The notes under the pieces were generated by a model. It saw nothing but the letters and a program-made list of their open reading frames with translations, was not told where the DNA came from and made no database searches. Below are positions 14,869 through 24,762 of a stretch of 64,000 nt of DNA, piece by piece. Each line of letters begins with the position of its first letter. The first letter of the stretch is position 1. Origin of the DNA: Streptomyces sp. ATexAB-D23 (lineage in GTDB: Bacteria > Actinomycetota > Actinomycetes > Streptomycetales > Streptomycetaceae); assembly GCF_000373645.1 (NCBI RefSeq), contig NZ_KB892009.1, positions 15,780 to 79,779 of the forward strand, read 5' to 3'. The position numbers and the translations under genes are program-made.

Positions 14869-17790
14869 CTACGCGGTGCGGGCCACGTACGCCCGTACCG
14901 ACTCCACCTCCGCCCGCCGCGCGTCCACCGTCTCGTCCGCCCCTTCCGGCACGCCCTCGTACGCGGCCACCACCTGCGCCGCCCGCCCCAGCGCGGCCCG
15001 GCCCCGGCCCAGGTCCGCCTCCAGCCACGCGGCCGTCAGCACGGAGGCCGTGCGCGAGGCCAGCTGTTCGGGGCCCGCCTCGTGGAAGGCCCGCGCAGCC
15101 CGGTCCGCGTACCCGAGCGCCTCCTCGTACGCCACCCGCACCGGATCGTCCGCCGCCTCGCCCGGCTCGCCCTCGCAGGACCGGACGATCAGGTCGGCGG
15201 TCTGCCCGTACGTACTCGCGAGCTCAGCCCGCAGCTCCGGACGGGCCGCGCACTCCCGCTCCGCCCCGGCCATGAACGCCCGCGCCGCGCTCATCCCCGA
15301 GGGGCCCTCCCGCAGCGCGATCCAGGCCCGTACCCGCAGCGTCCGCACCAGCCCCGGCACCTCGCCCAGCGACCGCCACAGCTCCCCGGCGCGCGCGTAC
15401 GCCTGCTCGGCCTCCGCGTTCAGCTCCGCCCGGTACAGGGACTCCCCGGCGAGCTGGGCGAGCATCGCGTGGTCGTGCTGCTCGGGCCAGGCGCGGGCGA
15501 TGTCCGCCGCCCGCAGCCGGTGCTCCGCCGCCGCCCTCGGCTCGTCCAGCGCCATCAGCCCGTCGCCGAGCCACCACAGCGTCTGGACGAGCATGCCGTC
15601 CCCGTGGTCGTCGGCCGAGATGTCGGGCAGGACGGCCTCCAGCACGGCTGCCGCCTCCGCCGCCCGGCCCAGCCCCAGCAGCCGGCCACCGAGCCGGTGC
15701 CGCGCGTAGACCCCCAGCGACTCGCTCTCACCGGCCTCGTCCGCCCAGTGCGAGGCGTCCAGGGTGCGGTCCGCCGCCTCGCCGAGCCGCCCGGTCGCGG
15801 CCAGCGCCTCGGCCAGCTGGAGAAGGAGCCGGGCCCGGCCGGACGGGCTCACCAACGTCTCGCCGTGCTCCAGCGCCGCCCGCGCGGCCCGCTCCGCCGT
15901 CGCGTGGTCGTGCAGCCGGCCGGCGGTCTGCGCCGTCCGTGCCTCGTAGTCCACGGCGCTCCAGGGCAGCCCCGCCCCGTGCGCCTCGGCGGCGGCCCGC
16001 TCGTACAGGCCGAGGGCGCCGGGGTCGTCGCCCCGGTGGGCCGCGACATCCCCGAGGTGGCCCAGCGCCTCCGCGATCCGGGTGGCGACCCGGCCCTCGC
16101 CGCGCCGGGGCTCGGCGAACGCCAGCACCTCCCGGGCCGCCTCTTCGAGCTCCGCGACCGCGGCCAAGTGCGCCTCCTCGTTCGCCGCCCGCAGCATCCG
16201 CTGCTCGGTGATCCGGGCCCGGCAGACCAGGACTCCGGACGCCTGCCGCGCCGTCGCCCCGCCCCGGGCGTGCAGGGCGAGGGCCTGCTCCACGAGCGGC
16301 CCGATCAGGGCCGCCGCCTCATCGGTCTCCCCGTCCAGCGCACGGGCGAAGACCCCCCGGGCGCGCGCGGCGACGGCCTCGCCCGCGTCGCCCCCGGCCT
16401 CGTACAGCCCGGCCGCCTTCTCGAACGCCTGCGCGGCCCCGGCGGGCGGCAGGGTGCCGTCCATCGCGAGGTGGTCCTCCAGCGTCGCCCGGTCCAGGTC
16501 CGCGAGGACGGCCCCCTCCGCTTCGGCGCGCGCGGCGACCGACCGCCAGGCGGCCCCGGCCTCGGGGCGCAGCGCCTCGGACAGCCGGTGCGCCTCGGCG
16601 AGCAGCGCCGCCAGGTCCGGCGCGTCCGCGCCCCCGGCGGCCTCCTGCGGTACGGGGGCGGGCCGGGCCGTGCTCACCGGCCGCGCAGCCCGTAGGCCGA
16701 GCGGCAGCCGGTCCAGCAGCGGGGCCTGCGCCAGCCGTTCGCGCACCTCCCCGCCCACGTACCCGTTGCCGTTGCGCTCGTCGAAGCGGGCGGCCAGGGC
16801 CAGCGCCCGGCTCCGGGCCCCGACGGCCAGCGAGGCGGCGGTCCACTCCGTCCCGGCCGGGCCGGGCACCGACTGCCCGCCGTGGCCCAGCGCGGTGAGC
16901 CGGTCCATCAGCAGGGCGGTCACGGTCAGGAAGTTCATCAGGCTGCTGGGGTTCCCGCTGTCCGTGAAGTACGCCGGCCGCTCGGCGAGGATCTCCAGGC
17001 CCCGGGCCTCGTTGCCGGTCAGCGCGCAGAACTCGATGTGCAGTGCGGCCGAGTAGCGCATGCTCTCCATCGGCCGGACCATCCGGTAACCGCGCAGATG
17101 GTGCGCCCGCGCCTGCTCCGCGCGCCCCGTCCGCAGCAGCGGCAGCAGGGAGGACGCCAGCACGGCGTGCGGCTCGTGCGCGCAGACGTGCTCCCCGTCC
17201 AGCACCGGAGCCCAGGTCTTCAGCGCCTCCTCGTCCAGCCCGCGCAGCACCTGCCAGGCGCCCTGCCCGTGCAGTTCGCAGGCGTGGCAGTTGGCCATCC
17301 GGTCCCGGTCGGCGGCCAGCCAGGCGGTGTACGCCCGCTCGCCCCGTTCCAGGTCGCCCAGGTGCCGGGCGATCTCCAGCTCGCCCTGGCGCACGGCCCG
17401 CTCCGAGTGGCCGGCGAGCCGGTAGCGGTGGGCCATCTCGGCCTGCCACTTCTCGATGGAGGCGAGCGGGATGTGCGGCTGGTCGACCATGGAGCTGGAG
17501 ACCCACTTGAACATCCAGAACAGATGATGGGTCATGAACCGGTCGAAGTCGCCGGGCTGTTCGTCCCACAGCTTCAGCAGCCGCGCGAAGGGCACGAACA
17601 GCTTGTCCTTCTCGGAGCTGTAGTTGTAGACCTGAAGCTGATGGACGAGCGCCTCGATCACCAGCGCGCCGTCCCCGCTCCGCTCGGCCTCGGCCAGGAG
17701 CCGTTCCGAGCGGGCGTTGCGCGCGGGCCCCTCGGGCTCGTCCTGCATGTCCCGCAGGGCCTGGCGGATCGTCGCTGCGTCGGCGCTCAT
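14869..17790 (-). CDS. Large TPR-like helical repeat protein paired with Hsp90
   Basis: A 973-residue, Ala-, Arg-, Leu- and Glu-rich protein. From about residue 400 to the end the pattern is repeated 30-40-residue helical hairpins of tetratricopeptide type (for example LGLYERAAAEAHGAG and AEQAYARAGELWRSLGE). The first 300 residues are also helical and less repetitive, with a Cys-His segment CHACELHG. There is no signal peptide, membrane segment or enzymatic motif that I recognise. It starts 19 nt after the stop of the Hsp90-family gene and must be co-transcribed with it. TPR domains often bind Hsp90 in eukaryotes, so a co-chaperone or scaffold role is a reasonable inference. Confidence 0.8.
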   Translation of the reverse strand: MSADAATIRQALRDMQDEPEGPARNARSERLLAEAERSGDGALVIEALVHQLQVYNYSSEKDKLFVPFARLLKLWDEQPGDFDRFMTHHLFWMFKWVSSSMVDQPHIPLASIEKWQAEMAHRYRLAGHSERAVRQGELEIARHLGDLERGERAYTAWLAADRDRMANCHACELHGQGAWQVLRGLDEEALKTWAPVLDGEHVCAHEPHAVLASSLLPLLRTGRAEQARAHHLRGYRMVRPMESMRYSAALHIEFCALTGNEARGLEILAERPAYFTDSGNPSSLMNFLTVTALLMDRLTALGHGGQSVPGPAGTEWTAASLAVGARSRALALAARFDERNGNGYVGGEVRERLAQAPLLDRLPLGLRAARPVSTARPAPVPQEAAGGADAPDLAALLAEAHRLSEALRPEAGAAWRSVAARAEAEGAVLADLDRATLEDHLAMDGTLPPAGAAQAFEKAAGLYEAGGDAGEAVAARARGVFARALDGETDEAAALIGPLVEQALALHARGGATARQASGVLVCRARITEQRMLRAANEEAHLAAVAELEEAAREVLAFAEPRRGEGRVATRIAEALGHLGDVAAHRGDDPGALGLYERAAAEAHGAGLPWSAVDYEARTAQTAGRLHDHATAERAARAALEHGETLVSPSGRARLLLQLAEALAATGRLGEAADRTLDASHWADEAGESESLGVYARHRLGGRLLGLGRAAEAAAVLEAVLPDISADDHGDGMLVQTLWWLGDGLMALDEPRAAAEHRLRAADIARAWPEQHDHAMLAQLAGESLYRAELNAEAEQAYARAGELWRSLGEVPGLVRTLRVRAWIALREGPSGMSAARAFMAGAERECAARPELRAELASTYGQTADLIVRSCEGEPGEAADDPVRVAYEEALGYADRAARAFHEAGPEQLASRTASVLTAAWLEADLGRGRAALGRAAQVVAAYEGVPEGADETVDARRAEVESVRAYVARTA

Positions 17791-17809
17791 CGGCCGTCCT
17801 CCTGGGGGT

Positions 17810-19717
17810 TCACGGGCGGGGTGGGGACGCGGCGCCGGGCGGCGCGGCGGGCGGTGGGGCCGGGGGAGCGGCCGGAGGGGTGGCCGGGGGTGCGGCCGGG
17901 GGCGCGGCCCACTCCAGGAGCCCCATGAAGGCCCGGTTCAGCAGCGCCGAGTCGGCCGGGCGCAACGGACGCTGCGCCATCAGCAGGGCCTGCCCGTACA
18001 GCGCCTCCGTCGCGGTCGCCGCCAGTTCCGGGGTGTCCAGCGAACCGATGCGGCGGATCAGCGGGTTGAGCTGGTTCAGTACGAGCCGGGCACGCGGCGC
18101 GCTGCCGCGCAACGAGCCCAGAATGCCCGCCCACAGATCGTCCGCCCGCGCCTCGGCCTCGGCCCTGGCCCGCTCATGACGGACCGACCGGTCGTCCAGA
18201 TGCAGCGCCGGAGTGGTCACCGGGTGGAAGGCGCGCACCACCACGTCGCAGCCCAGCGGGTCGAGCCGGGCCCGCGCCGCCGCGAGGAACGGGCCGAGCG
18301 CCAGCTCCTCGGCCGGGTCCACGGCGTCCAGATGCGCGGTCACCGTATCGGCGTCCAGCTCCGCGACCACCGTCCCCGGCCGGGCCGCGGGCAGCCGCTC
18401 GACCAGCTCGGTGTCGTACGTGTAGCCGCCGTTGACCACCCCGATGCCCTGCGCCGACGCGATCGGCGCGACCTGCCGGAACTCCTCCACGGTCCGGGTG
18501 AAGTGCACCACCGGGTGGCGCCGGGCGAACTCCTCCAGGGACAGCCTGCCGTCCGTCGTCTCGAACGGCAGCCACGGCAGCATCGTGCGCCACATCGCCT
18601 CGTCGTGCCTGGCCAGCGACTTCACGCCCAAGTGGTGCACGGACAGGAACTGCGCCAGCCGCTCCGGATCACCCGCCGCGAGTCCCGTCAGCCACTGTCT
18701 GACCCGGTCGCCCAGCGCGTCCCGCACGGCGGCCAGCGTCTCGTCCGCGTACAGCGCCTCGCGCGAGGCGGTGGGCCGCAGGGTGTCCGTGTCGATCACG
18801 CACCGCACGAAGAACGCCCACTCCGGCAGCAGTTCCTCCGCCCGGTCCGTCAGCAGCATGCCCTTGAGATGCACCCGGTGACCCGCGCGCTGCGCCGGGC
18901 TCACCGCCGACGGCAGGACATGGGCCACCCCGCGTATCCCGGCGAGCGGCAGGGCGAGATCGATCGTGTCGAGCGGTGAGAAGCCGAACTGCTCGTGGCA
19001 GTGGCGCGCCAGCGCCACCCGCCGCGCGGCCGGGCTCGGATACGCCCGGTCCCAGGGGGCCGGCAGCGCCGTGACGGCCGCCTCGCCGACCCGGACGTCG
19101 TACGGCAGCAGCGAACCGAAGTCACGGGCCAGCGCGAGCACCCGCTCCTCCGCCAGCCACTCGGCGCTCCCCGGCCGGGCGGTCAGATGCACGGTGGTCC
19201 CGGGCTCCGGGCGCGCGCTGTCGGGCAGCGTACGGACGGTGTACGAACCGTCGTCACGGGCGCACCACTCCACCGGCGGCTCCCCGGGCGTCCGCGCGGA
19301 CCGGCTCACCACCCGGATCTCGGCGGCCACCACGAAGCACGCCAGCAGCCCGATCCCGAACTGACCGAGGAACCCGGCACGCGCCGAGGCGAGCGACTCG
19401 GCACCGTCCCGTTTGGAGCTGCGGCCGATCGTGGCGAGCAGGCTGTGCACATCGGCCTCGGTCAGGCCGATGCCGCTGTCCTCCACCCGCAGCCGGCCGT
19501 CCCCGGCGTACAGCCGCACCAGCGCGGGCGCGTCCGGCTCATCGGCCCGGCGGGCGGTGATGGCGTCCACGGCGTTCTGCAGCAGCTCGCGCAGGTAGAC
19601 GCGGGGCGAGGAGTAGAGGTGGTGGGAGAGGAGGTCGACCAGTCCGCGCAGATCCACCTGGAAGGTGTGCGGTTCCCGGGCGGCGGCGGAATCGGGTGCT
19701 GAAGTCTCGGATGTCAT
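17810..19717 (-). CDS. Hsp90 family (HtpG-like) chaperone
   Basis: A 635-residue GHKL ATPase. The nucleotide site is intact: YLRELLQNAVDAI (Glu44, Asn48, Asp51), RVEDSGIGLT with Asp80, and GFLGQFGIGLLACFVVA. The middle domain shows HLKGMLLTDRAEELLPEW and LRPTASREALYAD, the conserved Hsp90 catalytic-loop region. The C-terminus ends in an unusual tail of repeated A-P-P units instead of a eukaryotic MEEVD. The ATG at 19717 is chosen since the preceding frame is basic and non-conserved. It is divergent from recG and followed at once by the TPR-like gene. It is probably an accessory chaperone dedicated to that partner or its clients. Confidence 0.88.
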   Translation of the reverse strand: MTSETSAPDSAAAREPHTFQVDLRGLVDLLSHHLYSSPRVYLRELLQNAVDAITARRADEPDAPALVRLYAGDGRLRVEDSGIGLTEADVHSLLATIGRSSKRDGAESLASARAGFLGQFGIGLLACFVVAAEIRVVSRSARTPGEPPVEWCARDDGSYTVRTLPDSARPEPGTTVHLTARPGSAEWLAEERVLALARDFGSLLPYDVRVGEAAVTALPAPWDRAYPSPAARRVALARHCHEQFGFSPLDTIDLALPLAGIRGVAHVLPSAVSPAQRAGHRVHLKGMLLTDRAEELLPEWAFFVRCVIDTDTLRPTASREALYADETLAAVRDALGDRVRQWLTGLAAGDPERLAQFLSVHHLGVKSLARHDEAMWRTMLPWLPFETTDGRLSLEEFARRHPVVHFTRTVEEFRQVAPIASAQGIGVVNGGYTYDTELVERLPAARPGTVVAELDADTVTAHLDAVDPAEELALGPFLAAARARLDPLGCDVVVRAFHPVTTPALHLDDRSVRHERARAEAEARADDLWAGILGSLRGSAPRARLVLNQLNPLIRRIGSLDTPELAATATEALYGQALLMAQRPLRPADSALLNRAFMGLLEWAAPPAAPPATPPAAPPAPPPAAPPGAASPPRP

Positions 19718-19893
19718 CGTCGCAGCGCCGGTGGGGGACCTTTCGGCAGCGCGGGTCGGGCGGTCCCCGGGAGGGTGACCGCGAAGGAGAGGTGTGGGGG
19801 AGGCGATCCTAGAGTCGAGGCGGCCATTCCGACCAGGGGTTTCCGGGGCCCACGGCGGTGCCCGCCGGACAACTGTCACTGCCGTGGTGTGCA

Positions 19894-22113
19894 ATGGATC
19901 GCGTGTCTGCGTTCGACGAACCCCTCAAGAAGCTGCTCGGTGGCGCCACCGCGAAGGTGATGGCGGACCACCTCGACCTGCACACGGTCGGTGATCTGCT
20001 GCATCACTACCCGCGCCGGTACGAGGAGCGCGGCCGGCTCACGGCGCTGACCGACCTCCCGCTCGACGAGCACGTCACGGTCGTCGCCCAGGTCGCCGAC
20101 GCCCGTGTGCTGACGTTCAACGGCGGCCGCGGCAAGCGCCTCGAAGTGACCCTCACCGACGGCCACGGCCGGCTCCAGCTGGTCTTCTTCGGCCACGGCG
20201 TCCACAAACCGCACAAGGACCTGCTGCCGGGCCGGCGCGCCATGTTCGCCGGCAAGGTCTCCGTCTTCAACCACAAGATGCAGCTCGCCCACCCCACGTA
20301 CCAGCTGCTCGACGCCGCATCCGCGGACGACGCCGGGGCGACCGAGGCCGTGGACGCCTTCGCGGGGAAGCTGCTGCCGATCTACCCCGCCTGCAAGCAG
20401 CTCGACTCCTGGCGGATCGCCAAGGCGGTCGACGCGGTGCTGCCCAGCGCCCAGGACGCCGTGGACCCGCTGCCCGACGCCCTGCGCGAGGGCCGCGGCT
20501 TCACCCCACTGCCCGAGGCCCTGCTGAAGATCCACCGGCCGCAGACCAAGGCCGATGTCGCGGCAGCCCGGGACCGGCTGAAGTGGGACGAGGCATTCGT
20601 CCTCCAGGTCGCGCTGGCCCGCCGCAGGTTCGCCGACACCCTGCTCCCGGCCGTCGCCCGCCGCCCCGCCCCCGACGGCCTGCTCGACGCCTTCGACGCG
20701 AAGCTGCCGTTCACCCTCACCGACGGCCAGTTGAAGGTCTCCGAGGAGATCTTCGACGACCTCGCCACCGAACACCCGATGCACCGCCTCCTCCAGGGCG
20801 AGGTCGGTTCCGGAAAGACCATGGTCGCCCTGCGCGCCATGCTCGCCGTGGTCGACGCCGGCGGGCAGGCCGCGATGCTCGCGCCCACCGAGGTCCTCGC
20901 CCAGCAGCACCACCGGTCCATCACCGAGATGATGGGGGAGCTGGCCGAAGGAGGCATGCTCGGCGGTTCCGACCGGGGGACGAAGGTCGTCCTGCTCACC
21001 GGTTCCATGGGCACCGCCGCGCGCCGCCAGGCCCTGCTCGACCTGGTCACCGGCGAGGCCGGCATCGTCATCGGCACGCACGCGTTGATCGAGGACAAGG
21101 TCAAGTTCCACGACCTGGGCCTGGTCGTCGTGGACGAGCAGCACCGCTTCGGCGTGGAGCAGCGCGATGCCCTGCGCTCCAAGGGCAAACAGCCCCCGCA
21201 CCTGCTCGTCATGACCGCCACCCCCATCCCCCGCACGGTCGCCATGACGGTCTTCGGCGACCTGGAGACGTCCGTACTCGACCAGCTGCCGGCCGGCCGC
21301 TCACCCATCGCCAGCCACGTCGTCCCCGCCAAGGACAAGCCCCACTTCCTCACCCGCGCCTGGGAACGGGTCCGCGAGGAAGTGGAGAACGGCCACCAGG
21401 CGTACGTGGTCTGCCCCCGCATCGGGGACGACGAGGACGACCCCGCAAAGAAGAAGGGGAAGAAGAAGACCGCCGAGGAGGAGGCGACGGCGGACAAGCG
21501 CCCGCCGCTCGCCGTCCTGGAGATCGCCGAACAGCTCGCGAAGGGCCCTCTGAGCGGCCTGCGCGTCGAGGTGCTGCACGGCAGGATGCAGCCCGACGAC
21601 AAGGACGACGTGATGCGCCGCTTCGCCGCGGGCGAGGTCGACGTCCTGGTCGCCACCACCGTCATCGAGGTCGGCGTCAACGTCCCCAACGCCACCGCGA
21701 TGGTGATCATGGACGCCGACCGCTTCGGCGTCTCCCAGCTGCACCAGCTGCGCGGCCGGGTCGGCCGCGGCTCGGCCCCCGGCCTCTGCCTGCTGGTCAC
21801 CGAGGCCCACGAGGCGAGCCCGGCCCGCGCCCGCCTCTCCGCCGTCGCCGCCACCCTGGACGGTTTCGAGCTGTCCCGCATCGACCTCGAACAGCGCCGC
21901 GAGGGCGACGTCCTGGGCCAGGCCCAGTCCGGGGTCCGCTCCTCGCTGCGGGTCCTGAGCGTCATCGACGACGAGGAGGTCATCGCCGCCGCCCGCCAGG
22001 AGGCCGTCACCGTCGTGGCCGCCGACCCGGAGCTGGAACACCTGCCGGAGCTGCGCACCGCCCTGGACGCCCTGCTCGACAAGGACCGCGAGGAGTACCT
22101 GGAGAAGGGGTGA
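19894..22113 (+). CDS. recG: ATP-dependent DNA helicase RecG
   Basis: A 739-residue RecG, which remodels stalled forks and branched recombination intermediates. The N-terminal wedge/OB domain spans about residues 50-160. The helicase core has GEVGSGKTMVALRAML (Walker A), VVDEQHRFGVEQRDAL (DEQH box) and VIEVGVNVPNATAMVI, QLRGRVGRG near the end. A Lys- and Glu-rich insert (about residues 515-540, with KKKGKKKTAEEE) lies between core motifs, a common actinobacterial variation. The ATG at 19894 gives MDRVSAFDEPLKKLLG; a GTG three codons on is an alternative. Confidence 0.96.
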   Translation: MDRVSAFDEPLKKLLGGATAKVMADHLDLHTVGDLLHHYPRRYEERGRLTALTDLPLDEHVTVVAQVADARVLTFNGGRGKRLEVTLTDGHGRLQLVFFGHGVHKPHKDLLPGRRAMFAGKVSVFNHKMQLAHPTYQLLDAASADDAGATEAVDAFAGKLLPIYPACKQLDSWRIAKAVDAVLPSAQDAVDPLPDALREGRGFTPLPEALLKIHRPQTKADVAAARDRLKWDEAFVLQVALARRRFADTLLPAVARRPAPDGLLDAFDAKLPFTLTDGQLKVSEEIFDDLATEHPMHRLLQGEVGSGKTMVALRAMLAVVDAGGQAAMLAPTEVLAQQHHRSITEMMGELAEGGMLGGSDRGTKVVLLTGSMGTAARRQALLDLVTGEAGIVIGTHALIEDKVKFHDLGLVVVDEQHRFGVEQRDALRSKGKQPPHLLVMTATPIPRTVAMTVFGDLETSVLDQLPAGRSPIASHVVPAKDKPHFLTRAWERVREEVENGHQAYVVCPRIGDDEDDPAKKKGKKKTAEEEATADKRPPLAVLEIAEQLAKGPLSGLRVEVLHGRMQPDDKDDVMRRFAAGEVDVLVATTVIEVGVNVPNATAMVIMDADRFGVSQLHQLRGRVGRGSAPGLCLLVTEAHEASPARARLSAVAATLDGFELSRIDLEQRREGDVLGQAQSGVRSSLRVLSVIDDEEVIAAARQEAVTVVAADPELEHLPELRTALDALLDKDREEYLEKG

Positions 22114-22252
22114 GCACGGGCAGTGCCCTCGCCGGGCCCCGTCCCCGGGCCCGCCGGGCCCCGGAGCGCCCCGTCCCCGCCGACGCCATATCGTGGGAGG
22201 CACGGCGCCCGCTCCACCCCGCGCGCCGCCCCGACCCGAGGAACAGTCACCC

Positions 22253-22837
22253 ATGACCCGCGTGATCGCAGGCGTGGCCGGCGGACGCCGCCTGGCCGTC
22301 CCGCCCGGCACCGGCACCCGCCCCACCTCCGACCGGGCGCGCGAGGGCCTGTTCTCCACCTGGCAGGCGCTCCTCGGCACCCTGGACGGCATCCGGATCG
22401 CCGACCTCTACGCGGGCTCGGGCGCCGTCGGCCTCGAAGCGCTCTCCCGGGGCGCGGCCCACGCCCTGCTCGTCGAGGCCGACACCAAGGCCGTCCGCAC
22501 GGTCCGGGACAACGCCCGCACCCTGGGCCTGCCCGGCGCCGAGGTCCGCAGCGGCAAAGCGGAACAGATCGTGACGGGCCCGGCACCCGCGGAGCCGTAC
22601 GACGTGGTCTTCCTGGACCCGCCCTACGCCGTCACCGACGACGATCTTGGCGAGATCCTGCTCACACTCCGTTCCCAGGGGTGGCTCACAGCCGACGCGC
22701 TCGTCACCGTGGAACGCAGCACCAGAGGCGGAGAATTCAGCTGGCCCAAGGGATTCGAGCCATTGCGGGCCCGTCGCTACGGCGAGGGAACGCTTTGGTA
22801 CGGTCGCGCCGCCGCTACGTGCGAAGACGCACGATGA
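22253..22837 (+). CDS. rsmD: 16S rRNA (guanine966-N2)-methyltransferase RsmD
   Basis: A 194-residue SAM methyltransferase. [20 protein letters not shown] (residues 45-64) is the SAM-binding loop, and [10 protein letters not shown] carries the catalytic DPPY motif of N2-guanine methylases. [27 protein letters not shown] is the usual RsmD start. The ATG at 22253 gives this N-terminus. The stop codon overlaps a possible start of coaD, indicating close coupling with coenzyme A synthesis, as in many actinobacteria. Confidence 0.95.
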   Translation: MTRVIAGVAGGRRLAVPPGTGTRPTSDRAREGLFSTWQALLGTLDGIRIADLYAGSGAVGLEALSRGAAHALLVEADTKAVRTVRDNARTLGLPGAEVRSGKAEQIVTGPAPAEPYDVVFLDPPYAVTDDDLGEILLTLRSQGWLTADALVTVERSTRGGEFSWPKGFEPLRARRYGEGTLWYGRAAATCEDAR

Positions 22838-22863
22838 CCGGACCGGAGAGCGAGGGAATCAAG

Positions 22864-23343
22864 TTGCGCCGCGCCGTATGCCCGGGGTCGTTCGACCCCA
22901 TCACCAATGGACATCTCGACATCATCGGCCGCGCCTCGAAGCTGTACGACGTCGTACATGTCGCGGTGATGATCAACCAGTCCAAGAAGGGCCTGTTCAC
23001 GGTCGACGAGCGGATAGAGCTCATCCGCCAGGTCACGTCGGACTTCGGCAACGTCCAGGTCGAGTCCTTCCACGGACTGCTGGTCGACTTCTGCAAGGAG
23101 CGCGACATCCCGGCGATCGTGAAGGGCCTGCGGGCCGTCAGCGACTTCGACTACGAACTCCAGATGGCCCAGATGAACAACGGGCTCTCCGGCGTCGAAA
23201 CGCTCTTCGTGCCGACCAACCCCACCTACAGCTTCCTGTCGTCCTCCCTGGTCAAGGAGGTGGCGACCTGGGGCGGCGACGTCTCCCACCTGCTGCCCCC
23301 GGTCGTCCACGAGGTCCTGACCGAACGCCTCGCGCAGCGCTGA
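22864..23343 (+). CDS. coaD: Phosphopantetheine adenylyltransferase
   Basis: A 159-residue enzyme for the penultimate step of coenzyme A synthesis. [19 protein letters not shown] (residues 5-23) includes the TxGH nucleotide motif, and [19 protein letters not shown] binds the adenylate. I choose TTG at 22864 because GAGGGA lies 6 nt upstream and the usual family length results. An ATG at 22834, overlapping the rsmD stop as ATGA, would add 10 residues and has no clear ribosome site. Confidence 0.92.
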   Translation: MRRAVCPGSFDPITNGHLDIIGRASKLYDVVHVAVMINQSKKGLFTVDERIELIRQVTSDFGNVQVESFHGLLVDFCKERDIPAIVKGLRAVSDFDYELQMAQMNNGLSGVETLFVPTNPTYSFLSSSLVKEVATWGGDVSHLLPPVVHEVLTERLAQR

Positions 23344-23453
23344 GCCGCTGACAGGGCGTCAGCCGCGCACCCCGCAGGTGTCGGACGGGCGCCGACTGGC
23401 CGTACAGTCGTCCCGTCCGTCTCCAATCGGCAGTAGAGAGTGGCGAGCACACG

Positions 23454-24587
23454 GTGGACGTGCAGAAGAAGCTCGACGAGATCGTCGAGACGGTCGGGAA
23501 CGCCCGGTCCATGCCCATGTCGGCATCCTGCGTGGTCAACCGCGCCGACCTGCTCTCGATGCTCGAAGAGGTGCGCGACGCCCTGCCCGGCTCGCTCGCC
23601 CAGGCCGCCGAGGTCATCGGCGGTCATGAGCAACTGGTCGAGCAGGCCCGCCAGGAGGCCGGCCGGATCATCGAGAACGCCCACGCCGAGCGCACCACCC
23701 TGGTCTCCGACACCGAGATCGCCCGGCGCTCCCAGGCCGAGGCCGACCGGATTCTCGCCGAGGCCCGCAAGGAGGCCGAAGAGGTCCGCGCCGAGGCCGA
23801 CGAGTACGTCGACAGCAAGCTCGCCAACTTCGAGGTCGTCCTCACCAAGACCATCGGCTCCGTCGACCGGGGCCGCGAGAAGCTCCTCGGCCGCGGCCAG
23901 GGCTTCGACGACCAGGGTTACGAGGACCCGGACTTCACCGAGGCCCCCGAGCGCAGCGCCGACCCGGCCACGCTCCAGCGCCGGGCCGACGAGTACGTGG
24001 ACACCAAGCTCGGCGCCTTCGAGGCGGTGCTCGCCAAGACCCTGGAGGCGGTCGGCCGGGGCCGGCAGAAGCTGCACGGCCGGGTCGCCACCGACGAGCT
24101 GGGCGCGCACATCGCGGCCCAGGACGCGGCGGGCAGCCAGGGCCACACCAGCGACGAGGACCACTGGGCCGGACTGGCCGAGGTGGCCACCCCGCAGCCG
24201 CTCCAGGTTCCCCACCAGTCCGAGCCGCAGTACCCCGCCCAGCCGGAGCCGCAGTACGCGCAGACGTACGCCTACCAGGACCAGCCGCAGCAGGACACCT
24301 ATCAGGACCAGTCCCGGCAGGACGCCTACCAGGATCCCGCGCAGCAGGACGTCTACGGCTACCAGCAGCAGCCCGACCCGTACGCGGCCTACCAGCAGCA
24401 GGGCTACGACCAGCAGGCCCAGGCCGTGATGCCGGCACAGGGCGGCGGCTACGACGCCTGGCAGCAGCCCGTACCGGCGCAGCAGCCGCTCCAGCAGCAC
24501 GGCGAGGGCGCCCTCGACGAGACCAGTCTGTTCGACACCAGCATGATCGACCTGGACCAGCTGCGCCGCTACGAGCAGGAGCGCTGA
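23454..24587 (+). CDS. DivIVA-like coiled-coil protein with Gln-rich tail
   Basis: A 377-residue protein. Residues about 1-20 and 60-160 are strongly helical with heptad-like Ala, Glu and Arg patterns (ARRSQAEADRILAEARKEAEE), resembling DivIVA or ATP-synthase b-type coiled coils. A similar segment, RRADEYVDTKLGAFEAVLAKT, repeats an earlier DEYVDSKLANFEVVLTKT. From about residue 240 the protein is Gln-, Tyr- and Pro-rich with YQDQ repeats, likely disordered. There is no membrane segment. It lies between coaD and DUF177 in Streptomyces; a role in polar or envelope organisation is inferred only. Confidence 0.75.
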   Translation: MDVQKKLDEIVETVGNARSMPMSASCVVNRADLLSMLEEVRDALPGSLAQAAEVIGGHEQLVEQARQEAGRIIENAHAERTTLVSDTEIARRSQAEADRILAEARKEAEEVRAEADEYVDSKLANFEVVLTKTIGSVDRGREKLLGRGQGFDDQGYEDPDFTEAPERSADPATLQRRADEYVDTKLGAFEAVLAKTLEAVGRGRQKLHGRVATDELGAHIAAQDAAGSQGHTSDEDHWAGLAEVATPQPLQVPHQSEPQYPAQPEPQYAQTYAYQDQPQQDTYQDQSRQDAYQDPAQQDVYGYQQQPDPYAAYQQQGYDQQAQAVMPAQGGGYDAWQQPVPAQQPLQQHGEGALDETSLFDTSMIDLDQLRRYEQER

Positions 24588-24617
24588 CCCTGGGCGATCA
24601 TGCCGCGCGGGCCCGGA

Positions 24618-24647
24618 TTGGGAGCTGAGCGGTGAGTCCAGTATCCT
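24618..24647 (+). promoter_or_regulatory. Candidate housekeeping promoter before DUF177-rpmF
   Basis: TTGGGA, 18 bp, TATCCT, located about 115 nt before the DUF177 start. This is a plausible vegetative promoter for the DUF177-rpmF-rnc-mutM run. Only the hexamers support it. Confidence 0.4.
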
Positions 24648-24762
24648 GGATCCTCGGTCGCGCGCATGTCCGCGATCCCGGCTGCCCGCTTCGACTCCGG
24701 ACCGGTCGGCCCCTCCCACCCCCACCGCGCGTGACGCGTTCGATCCGAAAGCAGGAGAAGCC

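Noticed and set aside
24230..24500. Repetitive CAG-rich stretch
   Set aside because: It encodes the Gln- and Tyr-rich tail of the coiled-coil protein; no repeat unit is conserved at the DNA level beyond codon use.
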